Of a stretch of 64,000 bases of DNA, positions 21,926 through 32,026 are shown piece by piece. Below the pieces are notes generated by a model. The model had not been told where the DNA came from. It saw only the letters and a list, made by a program, of their open reading frames with translations, and ran no database searches. Origin of the DNA: Theileria orientalis strain Shintoku (Eukaryota; Apicomplexa; Aconoidasida; Piroplasmida; Theileriidae); the NCBI RefSeq assembly GCF_000740895.1, contig NC_025261.1, positions 806,001-870,000 of the forward strand. The letters are read 5' to 3'. Position numbers and translations under genes: made by a program. How positions within the stretch are numbered: position 1 is the first letter of the stretch; each line of letters opens with the position of its first letter.

Positions 21926-23983
21926 CTACTCCCAGAGTTTTATTGTTCCGTCCCAGGAGCATGTGGCCACCGTCGACTGGTACGCCGGGTGCCACTTGCA
22001 GTCCATCGTCACCGCCTTGTGGCCGCTCAGCGTCTGCAGGTTCTTGCAGGTCTTCCAGTCCCAGATGAAGAGCTTCCCCCGCGCGTCCCCGCTCGCCACG
22101 TACCTTCCGTCGTGCGAGCACGAGGGCCTGATCGCGTATCCGCTGTTCTGGTGGCCTCGGAACCTCTTCCTTCCGAACTGCTTGAAGCGCGAACCCGAGG
22201 ACTCGAAGACCACGATCTGGTTGTCCATGCTCTGTGCGAGCACGAACTTGTCGCTCGGGTGGCTGACCACTGCCGGCACCGTGTGCATTGCCGGGTTCGA
22301 GATCTGCTTCACCACTGCCGGGATGTTGTAGTCCCACACCAGCAGCTTCTTGTCGTCTCCCGTCGTCAGTATTCTTCTGTTTCCGTCGATGAAGGTCACT
22401 GTGTTTACGCAGCCCATGTGCTCCGCGTACTCGAGCACCACTTCTCCTGTCCTTGCGTCAAACTGGCTCGCCTTCTTGTTCTCTCCGCCCACTATGAAGA
22501 CCCACTCGTCCTTCGGGCACACTGTTAGGCAGTACGGCGTTTTTTCGACCGTGTATATTCCTATTATCTTCCCGTACTCTGTGTCCCACAGTATCGAGTT
22601 CGAGTCGAAGCTGCAGCTGTAGAACTTCGACCCTTCTTCTATGAAGCTTATGTCCCTCACTCCCTTCGAGTGCCCCTTGTACGTCCTCACGCACTTCCTC
22701 GTGTTGTTGACGTCCCAGATCTTAACGAATCCGTCCATTGACGCCGACAGCAGGTAGTGTCCTGTCTTCGGCATGAACTCTATCTTCTGCACTGCCATCG
22801 TGTGTCCCACGTAAGTGTGCACTTCCTGCTTAGGCAAATAGGCCTTGTATGTTTCCCGGTCGTACTGCTTCATGTTCTTCGGCGCTGGCACCCACGACTT
22901 ATATTGTCTTTCCGTGTCCACCTTCCTGTGGAAGGTCGACACATTTACGTCGTTGAACTTCGTCGTCTGCTTCCCGTCGCTCACCACAACCTCGTTCAGG
23001 TGCTCTGCTTGCTCCGGCTTGTATTTTGCGAACGATGTTGCCAGCTGATTCTTCGTTCTGGCCTTTTGCTTCTTCTCCTTCTCCTCCGACTCTGCCTTAT
23101 TCAGCACTGACGAGTGCACTGGCAACTCTCCTTCCTCGAACGGTATCCACGGTCCAAACACGTCTTCCGACTCCACTTCCGACTCCTTCAGCCTTCTTCT
23201 CTTCACTTCGGCTACCTTAGGGTCGTTTTCCAGCACCACTTTTAGGTCATTTTTCATCATATCGTCTTGGAACGCCACCTCGTTGAAGTACACCTTCTCC
23301 GTCACTCCACTTGGCGTCGAGTGTACTGACCCGAACGACTCCGATAAAAAGAAGGTCGAGCCGTCGTTCGTGTAAGTCGCCATCGACGAGTGCTTCTTAT
23401 ACATCGGGTGATCCACTGGGTAGTTTGCGTACATCATGTCTTCTCCCTTTCTACTGTGTTCTTGTGTCAGCTTCTTCGACACAGTTTGCGATTTGTTCCT
23501 CAACGTTTCCGATGCACGATCTTTTGCTGATATCCGGTCGTGTTCGCTTTCCGCTCTAACTACTCCTGACGGATTATTTCTTGATCCCAGTTCAATTGCC
23601 ACTACTAACGACTCGTCCTTATTCTTGTCGTACAGCACAGTCTCCTGCTTCGTTACCTTTGATAACTCCACTCCTGTGGATTTAGGAGCTTCTTTATTCA
23701 TGTGCTTAGCATTGCGATAATCTTGATACACTCTTGATCGTAAATTAGATTGTTCATCCTTTTGATCATATACCAACAGAGCCATCTCCCCGGAATCACT
23801 ATTAACTCCGTGATTCTTCAAAAATTTAGGATCTCGGCTCCCAAAACTATCTTGATTCAATCTTTTATACTTATTTCTGTATTGTTCCAGTGGCTTAGGT
23901 CCCAAAAATTTTAAATTGGAGGAATCTGATGTGGAATCCTGACCCGTTTCATCATCACTCTGATAAGATTCAAGCAAATCCAT
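21926..23983 (-). CDS. PRP17: Pre-mRNA-processing factor 17 (WD40)
   Basis: Single exon, 685 aa. The polar N-terminal ~370 residues include GPWIPFEEGELPV and a conserved KSWVPAPKN lead-in. Residues ~390-685 form seven WD40 repeats (for example YVGHTMAVQKIEF, SASMDGFVKIWDV, YKGHSKGVRDISF, ending CSWDGTIKLWE). The overall pattern matches Prp17/CDC40, a second-step splicing factor. The start METs and promoter face a divergent nucleoporin gene 420 bp away. It lies two genes from CWF19-like and three from CTNNBL1, all spliceosome-associated. Confidence 0.9.
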   Translation of the reverse strand: MDLLESYQSDDETGQDSTSDSSNLKFLGPKPLEQYRNKYKRLNQDSFGSRDPKFLKNHGVNSDSGEMALLVYDQKDEQSNLRSRVYQDYRNAKHMNKEAPKSTGVELSKVTKQETVLYDKNKDESLVVAIELGSRNNPSGVVRAESEHDRISAKDRASETLRNKSQTVSKKLTQEHSRKGEDMMYANYPVDHPMYKKHSSMATYTNDGSTFFLSESFGSVHSTPSGVTEKVYFNEVAFQDDMMKNDLKVVLENDPKVAEVKRRRLKESEVESEDVFGPWIPFEEGELPVHSSVLNKAESEEKEKKQKARTKNQLATSFAKYKPEQAEHLNEVVVSDGKQTTKFNDVNVSTFHRKVDTERQYKSWVPAPKNMKQYDRETYKAYLPKQEVHTYVGHTMAVQKIEFMPKTGHYLLSASMDGFVKIWDVNNTRKCVRTYKGHSKGVRDISFIEEGSKFYSCSFDSNSILWDTEYGKIIGIYTVEKTPYCLTVCPKDEWVFIVGGENKKASQFDARTGEVVLEYAEHMGCVNTVTFIDGNRRILTTGDDKKLLVWDYNIPAVVKQISNPAMHTVPAVVSHPSDKFVLAQSMDNQIVVFESSGSRFKQFGRKRFRGHQNSGYAIRPSCSHDGRYVASGDARGKLFIWDWKTCKNLQTLSGHKAVTMDCKWHPAYQSTVATCSWDGTIKLWE

Positions 23984-24403
23984 TTTTATAAAAGATTCTT
24001 AAACCAATATTATAATTTATAATACATAAAAATGTACAATTTTTTGATAACTGATTAGTATTATTAGAATGATGAACAATTTAGAAATAAAAGAACAATG
24101 GGCTTATAAATTACCTTCTATTGCCCAATCATATTAACGTCAACTTTTATTGAGTAATTTGCAAACTCATATAAATTATAACACACAAATAACATTAAAG
24201 TACTGTTTATTTGGTTGGGCGCTACGCAAAAACAGAGGCTTATGAACACACATATTCCCACCAGAATTAATTTTCTTATTTAAATTATATTGATAATAAA
24301 TCGTGTAGCAGTATATATTTTTTGTACCTTTTAACTTTTTATTTCAATCCCGTAGTAAAGTAAAATTTTTTTGTGTTTATCATGATAATGCTATTATATT
24401 AAA
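23984..24403. other. Divergent promoter region of PRP17 and the nucleoporin gene
   Basis: About 420 bp, AT-rich, between starts at 23983 (minus) and 24404 (plus). It includes ATGGGCTTATA at 24099-24109, sharing GGGCTTAT with two other spacers in this window. No ORF or RNA gene is seen. Confidence 0.5.
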
Positions 24404-26947
24404 ATGGATTGGAAGAAGTTTTACAACACCCCTCTGGGCGAACAAAAATCATCTCCCAATCCATCATCGGTCGTTAACTTGCTCAAGTTATACAGGGACT
24501 ACGTGTACTCTCGCCCTAAAAAGAAAGACGACGAATCTGAAAACGATGCAGGTTTCACGCCTAATTTGCTCAAAAAACCACCCGAATCCTTTGTAATAAA
24601 TGAAATGAGGAAAGATCTGGACAAGTGGGACAACGAAAAGGACGATATACTCGAGATCATCGATATGCATTTCGGCAAGAGACGCGATTCCATCAAAAAA
24701 GGTGGAAAAAAACACACACAAAGCACAAATAACGAGTATGTGGACCCTGAAAGGGGTTCAGATAAACTTGATATCGTAATGTCCACCGAAACCGAAATAT
24801 TGGTTAGTTGCCTGGACAACCAGTCCTTTTACGAAAGGGCGACGGAAGAAGATCAAAAAACATTCATCGAAAATGCAGCTAAATTGTTGACCAAAGCAGG
24901 TCTTGACCAAACGGACTTTTTGACGCTGTTGCTGGACATTGGAAGGCTGGCGAGCAACAAGAGTCCGAACTTTCTGGCGAGATACTTCAGGCTATCGCTG
25001 AGCCATATGCACAGGCACTCATGGACGAGCCTGCACCTGTCGATACTCAACTCGAGGGGCGTGTTCGTTAACTCGCTGGTGTTCAACAATAACATGTCGA
25101 CGTTCGAGATCATGAAGTCGCTGGTGAAGTGCGCAAACTTGATGTACCCGCCGGAGACCGCGGCGCCCGGGCGAGGGCCGGCGAAGAGAAGTAGAGAGTA
25201 CTACTTCTTTCTGGCGTACCTGCTCTTCAGGACGGGCTCGGCGCAGTGCCTGACGTCGCTGGCGAAGGACAAGGAGGCGAACCTGGCATCACACAAGCTG
25301 GACCACACGCAGTTCCCGCCGCTCTTCGCAGAGTTGTGTGAGCTCCTGAGAGACATCCTGCTGGACAAGCAGAACGTTAACAGGCACGATCTGGCCGACG
25401 ATTTCGCAGCAGAGTACCTGCCGACGGAGACGGGGAACTACTACTCGCGGGTCAAGGGCGCAAATTTCTACTCGAGGCTGCTGCTGAGCATCGTGTACCC
25501 GGAGATCTACACGCACCGCGAGGCGAACAAGCTGGCGACGAAGGAGGACTACCTGTGGTACAAGATCCACAACGTCCTGGCTTGCACAGGAACGACGCAG
25601 AGGCAGGAGGCGTACAGGCTCTGCTGCGACCTGGAGGAGGAGGTCGGCCAGGTGTCGCTCAACGACCCGGAGTACCTCAACAAGATGCTCATGTACGCAT
25701 ACTTCATAGCGCTCGCGGGAGGAGTGATGGAGTCGCTGAGGCTGCTGCTGCAGTTCGTGAGGAACCGCCAGGTGCAGTCGCTCGCGGGGGTCTTTCTGGT
25801 CTACTTCGAGAACTGCCAGCTCTTCGAATTCCAGGACCTGAGGTACATAGCGCACAACCTGTGGAAGGTAGACCCGGCTCCGAGCCATTCTGAGGAGCCG
25901 GCGTACCTGGTTCGCACGCTCTTGGACAGGAAGAGGAAGGTGACTGCGGAGTTGAAGATACTGCTGGCAACAGTAAGTTTTGGATCCATTCACGCAAATT
26001 TAGCTGCTCCCGGCGCCGAGGAACATGGTTGCAGTCAAGTACGCAGTGTCGGAGAACTTCAGCGAGGCGGTGCAGCCGTACTTCCTAGGGCCGCCGACGA
26101 CGAAGAACGGAATGATCATGGTAGGGCCGCTGCTGCAGAAGTTGATTAACCTGTCGCTGAAGAGGAACTCGGCCAAGTATGCAATTCTATTGCTGGCGCA
26201 GTACTCGGCGGAGGTGGGCCTGAAGATCTCGTCGTTCAAGTGCTTTTACTGCATCCAGGACGTGGAAAACTGCGCGGGTAAGTTTTCGCAATCACAAACG
26301 AGTGCAGCCATCTTGGAGTCGTGTTGCTGCAACCTGTTCACCAAGGGCCTTTCTGACGATGAAACAGCATTGGACATTCGGGACATGGTGGTGTACTATA
26401 CTCTTTTGAAGGTAGGACGGGGGCCGTTTGTGCTTTTACTTATCGTATACTAGCTATTGACTGATGCATATTGCGAGTAGATGTTAATTGTCAACACATA
26501 CTGGAATTTTGAAGCACCGTTAACCTTTTACTGTAGAATCTCGGTCCGAGTAACAAGCACGTTAACGACTTGAGGGAGACATTCAACTGCTTGCAACTTT
26601 GCGTTCTCGTTCACGAGGGGCGCTGTATGGAGGCAATCACCTTCTGCAGGAAGAACAAGATACTGGAAAACGTAATGGAAGTACTGAGGAATGAATCGCA
26701 TCAAATTTACTTTAACGCATTATACAGCTACATTAATGCAATCAGGTTGATGATCGCCAACGGAAAACAGGTAAAGTAGAGCTGTGATAAAAACGTGTAG
26801 CCCTCGGAGCTTTTGAACCCAGCAGAAGCAAGCAACCTGTTTGACATGTTGGACTCGGCGTACCGTAACAGGAACACGGACAGCAAAAAGGCGCTCGACG
26901 GAGTGCACCATCTCTTAACATTCGTGTCTGTGGCTCCGCCAAGATAA
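24404..26947 (+). CDS. NUP93/NIC96-family nucleoporin
   Basis: Predicted 785 aa from exons 24404-25972, 26004-26411, 26537-26770 and 26801-26947. It is almost wholly alpha-helical. The N terminus is polar with a short helix. The family-typical KEDYLWYKIHNVL segment sits near residue ~380. Long helical repeats follow, such as LMYAYFIALAGGVMESLRLL and LINLSLKRNSAKYAILLLAQY. Nic96/Nup93 proteins scaffold the inner ring of the nuclear pore, and the length agrees with the family (about 800). Inside exon 2, 26278-26307 is a perfect 30-nt GT-AG candidate intron (GTAAGT...TGCAG) whose removal keeps the frame, so a 775-aa form is equally possible. Confidence in the exact family is moderate. Confidence 0.65.
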
Positions 26948-27094
26948 ATTTAATGTAAATGTTAGTACATGAGTAGAGTAGTTTGCAGAGTCAAAAGGGC
27001 TAGCCACACTGAAGGTTAATGGAGGAGGCTACAGGAGATGGAAATAAGAAACATAACGGGAGTTGCAGAAGCATATATTGTACGTTTTACAAAA

Positions 27095-29139
27095 TTAAAT
27101 TGAAATTAGAAGTAACGAAAGTGCTAGAATCAGCGACATCTTCGCAGCCTTGAAGCGCGAAACCTTTGTAAGGGCGCGGCTGAACGGCGATATCACGAAG
27201 TACTCCATAGGGTACCCGTGAATGAAACGCACCTTGCCGACGTTTCTGCATTTGTTGTTAACGTTCTGCAACTCGCGGTAGTTGTCCACGTAGTTGTTAG
27301 GATTTGACTCGTGAGGGTTGGGGTTGAGCATGCGATGAATTTGTAACATTAGTTCAGTGGAAATGGGAAGCGACTCCTTGGCCACGTACCAGCGCACAGT
27401 CTCCTCGCAGCCGGGCTGAGTGAAGGAGCCGTCGTACGCGAAGTAGTTGACGTTCTTCACCTCAAGCATCATGAACAGCGAAGAGAGGTTGAGGGGGACG
27501 TCGACGTCGACGACGGGCAGGGGGTCGTCGGAGCGGTTGGAGTTTAGGGCGCCGACCGAGGGGTAGTCGTGGCTCTCAGTGACGTTCACGGAGGAGCCGG
27601 CCCGGAACACCTCGTTCATGAAGCGCTCGGAGGGGAAGTTCCTGAGGCTCTCAATGTTGGTCTTCTCAATCTCCTCGCTCATGAAGGTGAGCGATATGAC
27701 GGCCCAGCGACCCCAGTGAGTGTTCTTCTGCCGAGCCATCTTCTTCTCGCGAATGTGCATCTGCTCGCTGCTCAGGTTATTGGCAGAGTTATTCAGGTGA
27801 GTCAAAAGGTACTTGCTAAACAAGTCAAACCGGTCGTTCTCAAGCAGCTTCTTGTAGCTGGAAGACTTGTTGGAGTTGAGCGGGTGCTGGTCGTCGGAAG
27901 AAGCGACCTTCTGCGTGAGCTGAACCATGCTGGGGCCATGGTCATCGGACTCGTAATACAGCTCAGTGTCGTGCTCATCCTCGAAGTCAGGCTCATGGTC
28001 GTGCTCAGGCTCAGGGCCCTTGGCACTCGCGGGTTTACCTGAATGAAGTGATAAGAGGGGAAACGAACCTGTGGAACCTTCAGCAGTTTTAAGGTTTAGA
28101 TGAGATAAATCGGCCGAATTGTGCGAGCCGCTGAGGTTCGGCACAGTTGAAGTGAACACGGTGTGCGTGTTGCCCTGATTGGGTCTGGGCTGAGGAGGCG
28201 GAGGAGCCTGCACGGTCTGAGGCGAGTGGGAAGGCTGAGGGTTGGTAAGACCGTTGGCGCCTGACAAGGGTGTCTGACCCTGCCAGGACGTGTTAGCACT
28301 CGAGTGCTTGAATAAGTTGTGCTCAGGAGGACCGCCGGCTGCGGTCGTGTTCTTCACCGACTTCGTTATTAGCATGTTTACCTCAGTGGTCTCAGGGACG
28401 TCGAGGGAGCCGATGCCAAGGTCGCTGGAAGGCGCGTCGCTCAGGTAGTGCCAAATCTGCATCTCAATCTGCCTACGGTTGGCGGAGCCGTCGAAAGTGT
28501 GCTCGCTGGGCGAGTGGAAGTCTATGTGCGTGGCAACATAGAGGTTGGGCTTATCAGTGGTGAACAGAGCGCCGAAGGTCGACCCCTCGTTCTGAGGAAC
28601 GGTGAGTCTGAACACGTTCGGGGACCTGAGCACCTGGAGCGTGGAGAGGTAGTGGTTGTAGGAGTACACAATGTCGCCCCGCTTCCAGGCGTTGGTAGAC
28701 AGGTCAGGCGTCTCGCCCCTCAGCACAGAGTCGTAGACGGACTTAAGGTTGGAAGGGCCGTCGTCCTTCAGCCCCTCCACGTGCAGGTCGACCGGCGACT
28801 GCTTGTACCCGGCGCTGCACATCCCGTGGGTCCAGTCAGACCCGTGCCTCACGTAGTCCCAAGAAGGGAGCTTCGAGCCTAAAGGTGACTACACATTCGA
28901 GCGAACGTACCTGGAAAGGTCACAGGCCTGTAGTTGGTGTGAGAATTGACAGGCGCCTCCTGATGTGTGCTGGACTGGACACTGGAATCCGGAGCGTGGG
29001 TGACAGTGACCGACACTGTGGTGGAACCATTGACGTTATTGGCCCGATCAGCGCTCGAACTCTTCTGCTCTTCGCATTTAGAATGGTTTAGAATTATATT
29101 AATAGACAAGTATATATATATGAAGGAGTACTTATACAT
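27095..29139 (-). CDS. Secreted eta-like carbonic anhydrase with altered zinc site
   Basis: Predicted 670 aa from exons 28911-29139 and 27095-28878 (32-nt intron). The frame opens with GTG AAC before the ATG at 29139. MYKYSFIYIYLSINIIL is a signal peptide and the last ~16 residues (MSLILALSLLLISI) are hydrophobic, like a GPI-anchor signal. The N-terminal half of the CA fold has KQSPVDLHVEGL, then HIDFHSPSEHTFDG (residues ~194-207) and EMQIWHYL (~215-222). The C-terminal half has AYDGSFTQPGCEETVRW (~557-573). Aligned to alpha/eta CAs, the three zinc ligands read Asp196, His198, Gln217; the gate Glu (SEH) and Thr563 are kept. Gln as third ligand is the eta-class hallmark known from Plasmodium. 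A ~300-residue acidic, Pro/His-rich insertion splits the domain. Activity is uncertain. Confidence 0.72.
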
Positions 29140-29145
29140 GTTCAC

Positions 29146-29661
29146 AGTGTCCCATAAGCTCCTCTCGTTTGTTGAATTTACGATTAATTTTACTGAAACT
29201 GGTGGCCTAATTTGACATTATTTTACACGAGTAGCGATAAATTCAGGTTCTCGTTGATCAGGAACCTAGTGGTTTACACAAAACACTTTACAAAAATTAC
29301 ACATTTTTTTATATCACTTACACATTGAGATTGAACATTTTTTGGGACAAAATTTTCCCGTTAGTGTGTTTATTAATAAGATAAACCGTAGTTCCTAGCA
29401 CCTGGATTGTCTATTTCAGACAAACGTTTCATATGCGATGAGGTGCGCATTCGAATTATTTTCGTTTTCGTCATCATGTGCACCCTAACCCTTTTCATTT
29501 TCGATCAATTATTGCTATTCTTGTATTATTTTGCCCGTTAAATTCACCTCCTGCTCTGTCTAGTGTGTACTTTCCGTCATTCGGGAATTTCGTTTATTCT
29601 GTTCCTCTATACCGTAGATTCTACTAATATATGTACATTAAAGTGGTTATAGTACATTATT
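29146..29661. other. Spacer between two minus-strand genes
   Basis: About 520 bp between the carbonic anhydrase 5' end and the CTNNBL1 stop. It is AT-rich with scattered GC patches. I see no ORF, tRNA-like fold or repeat in it. Confidence 0.45.
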
Positions 29662-31653
29662 TTAGTCGAAATATCCCGAGTTTTTCGCGCCCATGAGGAA
29701 GTTTTTGAGCAAGCCTTCCACCACCTCCCTCGTGTCCCTCGCATCCTCAGACAAATGCTCCAAAAAGTCTACACATCTTCCATTTTCGCAGTTCATACCT
29801 GATACGTTGTTGTATATGTCCTGTATGTCCACTCCCTTGTTGTGTAGCAAGACCAACAGGCACAGCGGCAGGTTCTTGTTATCCACGTTGTACAGCCTCA
29901 CCATCACGCAGTCTATCATCTGACATATCGACAGGCCCGCCTCGTACTTGTCCAGGTAGCTCTGCTCCCCCTCGTTCAGACTCAGCATGTCGAATATCTC
30001 CTTCGAGTGCTGCTTGTTCTGTTCTATCTTTTTCAGAAGTGCTTTAGACCTTTGGGTGTATTTCTTGTGTAGTTCCACTATCCTCTCGAGCTTCTCGTGT
30101 TTGTTCTCCACGAACTTGTTCACCACCCGTGCTAAACGTGATATTTTTTCACGAAACCTACACAACTCTTCTCCATTGCAGTGCGAGCACAGTGAATTGA
30201 GCACGCTCACTACGTTCTCTAAAGGTTGCGTAATTTTCTTTCCTAAGTACCATCTTCCTGTTTCTCCTCCTCAGATCCCACTTTCGTAGATACTCCCTTC
30301 CTCATCAGGACACTGAAGATACACTTGAGTCCAAACCTATCCATCGTTTATGTATACTCATACCATTACAGGTATATGCCAAATATGTACATACTATAGT
30401 GCATATAACTTACAGTACAACAAATTGTTTACAGTTCTCCGGGCAGTCTAGCAGTGCGTAGTCCAGAAGCTTCAGTGCCTGCTTATATGTTTTTCTCCTT
30501 TCACGTATCAGCCTTATTGCCAACTGGAGTCCTTGAATCTTCCCGAATCTCAGTTGATTGTCCTTACTAAACGCGTTTAACATACATGAATGCATACTTG
30601 AACATCAGTCTGCACAGGCACTGGAAAACATTCTCCACCAGCTCCTCCTAAAAATGTTGTCATTTAGCTTTAATTAATCAAAGTATCACCAATTAAGTAC
30701 AACTCATACCTCTTCTATGCTTTCTGGGTCCCTCTTTCTGTATATTGCTATTATTCTTAGCATAGCGTCTATTCCGTCCAGGGGGTCCTTGTTTCCTACT
30801 TTCACTACCGCCTCTTCCGATCCTTGCAGTATTATACACAATATCTCACTCGCGTGTATTCTATTCGAGTCATATTCCATTGTTTTACTGGTTTTCATTC
30901 TCTTGATTAAGAATCCTAGTAAATCCACGTTTGTTGCCATGTCATTTATGACACTGGGCGTTATCTCCACCAAATTTTCAATCAGTTCGAACGAACTCTT
31001 GACTCCGTTATAGTCCATTTCTCCATTATCTATAGTGTCGTTATTTTCGGCTAACACACCTTCTTCAATTTTCAGCAATCCATTAATGCACAACTTGTGG
31101 ATTGATAGAAATTCCTGTATTGAACTATATTCCACTTGTACCTTACCAATTCTTTGAGGAAATCTTCAGTGTTGTTTAAATTAAATATTATTTCCGGGTC
31201 CAGGAGCTCCGAAAGTACCGTGATACATGGGATTACGATATCTAAGGCCGATGTTAAATGTTCAAAATACCTATGTTTTGATGCGATAGAATATCCGATA
31301 AAACCTTAAATCCTCCTAGGTTTAGAAATTGAGGGTATAGTGAAGGAATGGTTGAAAGGTCGGCAAACAGCCTTATGTGTTCATCCAAATCTACTTCTGA
31401 CTTTATCCACCTGAGATTCATTAATTATGCCAATACTCACTTTTCTGGATCATCTGGGTTTGTTATTCTGTCATTCTGGTTCGTTTGGTATCTCTTCAAC
31501 AGCAAGTTTACATACTTTTTAATGTTGCTGCTAGATATTGGCTCCTTCTATATAAATTATTAAAGAAAATAATTATTCAGCATATTTCCAATTGAATAAA
31601 TAAATTATAATTGTAACGAAAGTGCAAAATACCTCTTGAGTAGAATCATCCAT
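29662..31653 (-). CDS. CTNNBL1: Beta-catenin-like protein 1 (spliceosome-associated armadillo protein)
   Basis: Predicted 537 aa in nine exons: 31633-31653, 31441-31547, 31271-31410, 31147-31241, 30710-31114, 30598-30647, 30414-30566, 30251-30336, 29662-30218. All phases agree. Family blocks include [85 protein letters not shown] and [17 protein letters not shown]. Length fits the animal protein (563 aa). CTNNBL1 is an Arm-repeat subunit linked to the PRP19/CDC5L spliceosome module and binds nuclear localisation signals. Introns 2-4, 6 and 8 are only 29-32 nt, and the join ATA-G|AT across a 29-nt intron restores NIDIVI exactly where the family has it. Confidence 0.88.
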
Positions 31654-32026
31654 TCGCAAAATGACAATATAACAAAATGACAAATAATATACATGGATGT
31701 GTTTTATTCAAACAGTTATAGTATAATCAAAACAGTTTTAATAACGAATTATTCATATGAGTGATAAACTACACATTTATGTAGGGACTATTTTTCGACA
31801 ACATCGATGAAAATCCTTTTTGTTAAAATTTTTTAAATTATATAAATAATACATGTCGAAGCTATAACATTTGTACTACATTAAACAAATGCTTTATAGC
31901 TTGTTTTAATTTTAAGTTATAGTCAATAGGCAAATTGGATTGACTTGACTGTATAATAGTAGAAATTTAAGGAAATACAAAAAAAGAGTTTTAATTTAAA
32001 CTTCGAATCATTTTAATTTATTAGTT
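31654..32026. other. Divergent promoter region
   Basis: About 370 bp of AT-rich sequence between the CTNNBL1 start (minus) and the J-domain gene start (plus). No ORF or RNA gene is seen. Confidence 0.45.
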
